NCBI GenBank assembly: GCA_033807775.1
Contig: CM066322.1
Span: forward strand, 23,900,501 to 23,964,500
DNA length: 64,000 nucleotides
From: Saussurea involucrata
Taxonomy: Eukaryota; Streptophyta; Magnoliopsida; Asterales; Asteraceae
Reading direction: 5' to 3'
In this document: piece by piece, positions 63,054 through 64,000 of the stretch
Position numbering within the stretch: the stretch's first letter is position 1
Layout of the letters: every line of letters begins with the position of its first letter
Program-made: the position numbers and the translations under genes
The notes under the pieces: generated by a model
Told to the model about the DNA's origin: nothing
Seen by the model: only the letters and a program-made list of their open reading frames with translations
Databases searched by the model: none

Positions 63054-64000
63054 AGTCGCCTTCCTCTCATGCAAAGTTTTTTTAACACGACAGTGAACGT
63101 CGTGAGATCGTTGAAAATCCGATGACCGACCTCTAACGAACTTTGTCGCAGGTACGCACGACATGAGTACCCGAGTGTGTGACTTAATTGTTTTACCACA
63201 GGGGCATACATTCTGGAATTTCATCATACGATACAGTCACATGTAAGGTCTAAACGATCCCTCGATCTAAGTTTCTGAAACTTAGAAAAACTTTGTATGT
63301 TCTAACACATCGATGATATATATTTGTGTTTATTATTACAGTCCAAATACATGATTTATGTTTCAACCGTTATATTGCAATAAAAGCCTAAGTCGCACGA
63401 TCCTCCGTTTATTTCATACTTAACGAATTTTATGATCAATATTACATTTATCCACGACATATGTAATTAAAAACACGAGTTCAGCAAAAGAAGGAACTTC
63501 ATTGAACGATTACGAACCAATGATCGAACATAAAAAGTCTAGCTCGTAAACCCAAAAATCTACCCTAGAACTAAAGAAGCAGGTCGATGGCAAGCTCTGT
63601 TCAAAAATCTCGATCTTCGAAATCCTATCAATCCCGAAGAACTGATGCAAGGATCAAACGAGTATATTAGGAGTTATCTTCCAACTCCTTACGCCTCGAC
63701 ACTCTGAGAATGTGGCTCTTAAGATTAATGTTAAGGTTGGAGGAAGGAATATATTCTTCTCGACGATCGACCTCCACTCCAACATTTTCTCTTCCTTCAC
63801 ACACTTAATGAGAAGAAACAGGAACATCTGTCAAATACAGAAGGAACACGTTAGCAAAACATTCAGCTAAAGAACATCGATAACACAAGTTTTGAAAGAA
63901 AAACTTACAAGGAACGCCAGTTTGGCTAAACACAGCCCTATCTCTTCAATAGAGATCCTTTGAAAACACTCCTCGGAAACTAAGGACTGATGTTTCCCCA
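63054..64000. other. T3 internal DNA after pol
   Basis: No reading frame of note on either strand. In Tat elements the extra antisense gene would be expected further right, on the minus strand, before the 3' LTR. Confidence 0.5.

Larger units (their letters stand above)
58454..64000 (+). mobile_element. Tat-type Ty3/gypsy element T3, 5' part in window
   Basis: 5' LTR 58454-59633, primer site, short gag start fused to pol, then reverse transcriptase, RNase H, a second RNase H and integrase on the plus strand. The 3' LTR lies beyond the window. The sequence before it is AATGG, which should recur after the 3' LTR if T3 inserted into T2. Confidence 0.82.

Overview
The window looks like nuclear DNA of a flowering plant, most likely a eudicot. 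Evidence for this is spliced genes with GT-AG introns, a plant CYP77-type cytochrome P450, a nuclear tRNA gene, and the typical plant transposon mix (Tourist/PIF-Harbinger, Mutator-like, SINE, Tekay-, Tat- and Athila-type Ty3/gypsy LTR elements). I could not name the species. Base composition is AT-rich outside genes and LTR elements.

Ordinary host genes are few. (1) A tandem pair of METTL13-like methyltransferase genes: the 3' part of one at 3-842 and a complete intronless copy at 5952-7352, both with related 3' flanks. (2) An eight-exon gene at 8634-11182 for a single-RRM nucleolar protein of the NIFK/Nop15 type. (3) A tRNA-Arg(TCG) gene at 13345-13417 (minus). (4) An intronless CYP77A-like P450 at 34954-36468, expected to modify fatty acids for cutin.

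The left half (1-37 kb) is a patchwork of DNA transposons, many with visible target-site duplications (TSDs). Three Harbinger-type elements stand end to end between shared TAA trinucleotides (2257-5246); the middle one holds a transposase broken by one stop codon. A segment of about 1.7 kb with the tRNA gene and three MITEs is duplicated (12571-14278 and 17997-19732), and the second tRNA copy is decayed. Three copies of a long-inverted-repeat (foldback) element carry a captured exon of a MATH-domain gene (15442-17996, 32981-34302). A minus-strand Tekay-like retrotransposon lies at 25988-32926; its LTRs are nearly identical but its coding region is ruined, and its truncated right end is joined to a foldback element by a patchwork of locally copied DNA.

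The right half (37.5-64 kb) is a nest of LTR retrotransposons. A minus-strand Tat-type element (T1, from 37545) carries the extra antisense gene typical of this lineage. That gene is hit by a solo LTR (39338-40898, TSD CCTGA) and by an Athila-like element (A1, 42440-57178, TSD AGAAC). A1 in turn carries a second Athila-like element in its own LTR (A2, 49162-56559, TSD CAATT). Both Athila copies have gag-protease but no reverse transcriptase or integrase, so they look like a non-autonomous family. Further right, another minus-strand Tat LTR (T2, 57630-58453) is broken by a plus-strand Tat element (T3, from 58454 past the window end) with reverse transcriptase, two RNase H domains and integrase, but without most of gag and protease.

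All element boundaries, splice sites and repeat comparisons were read by eye; no alignment or database search was run.
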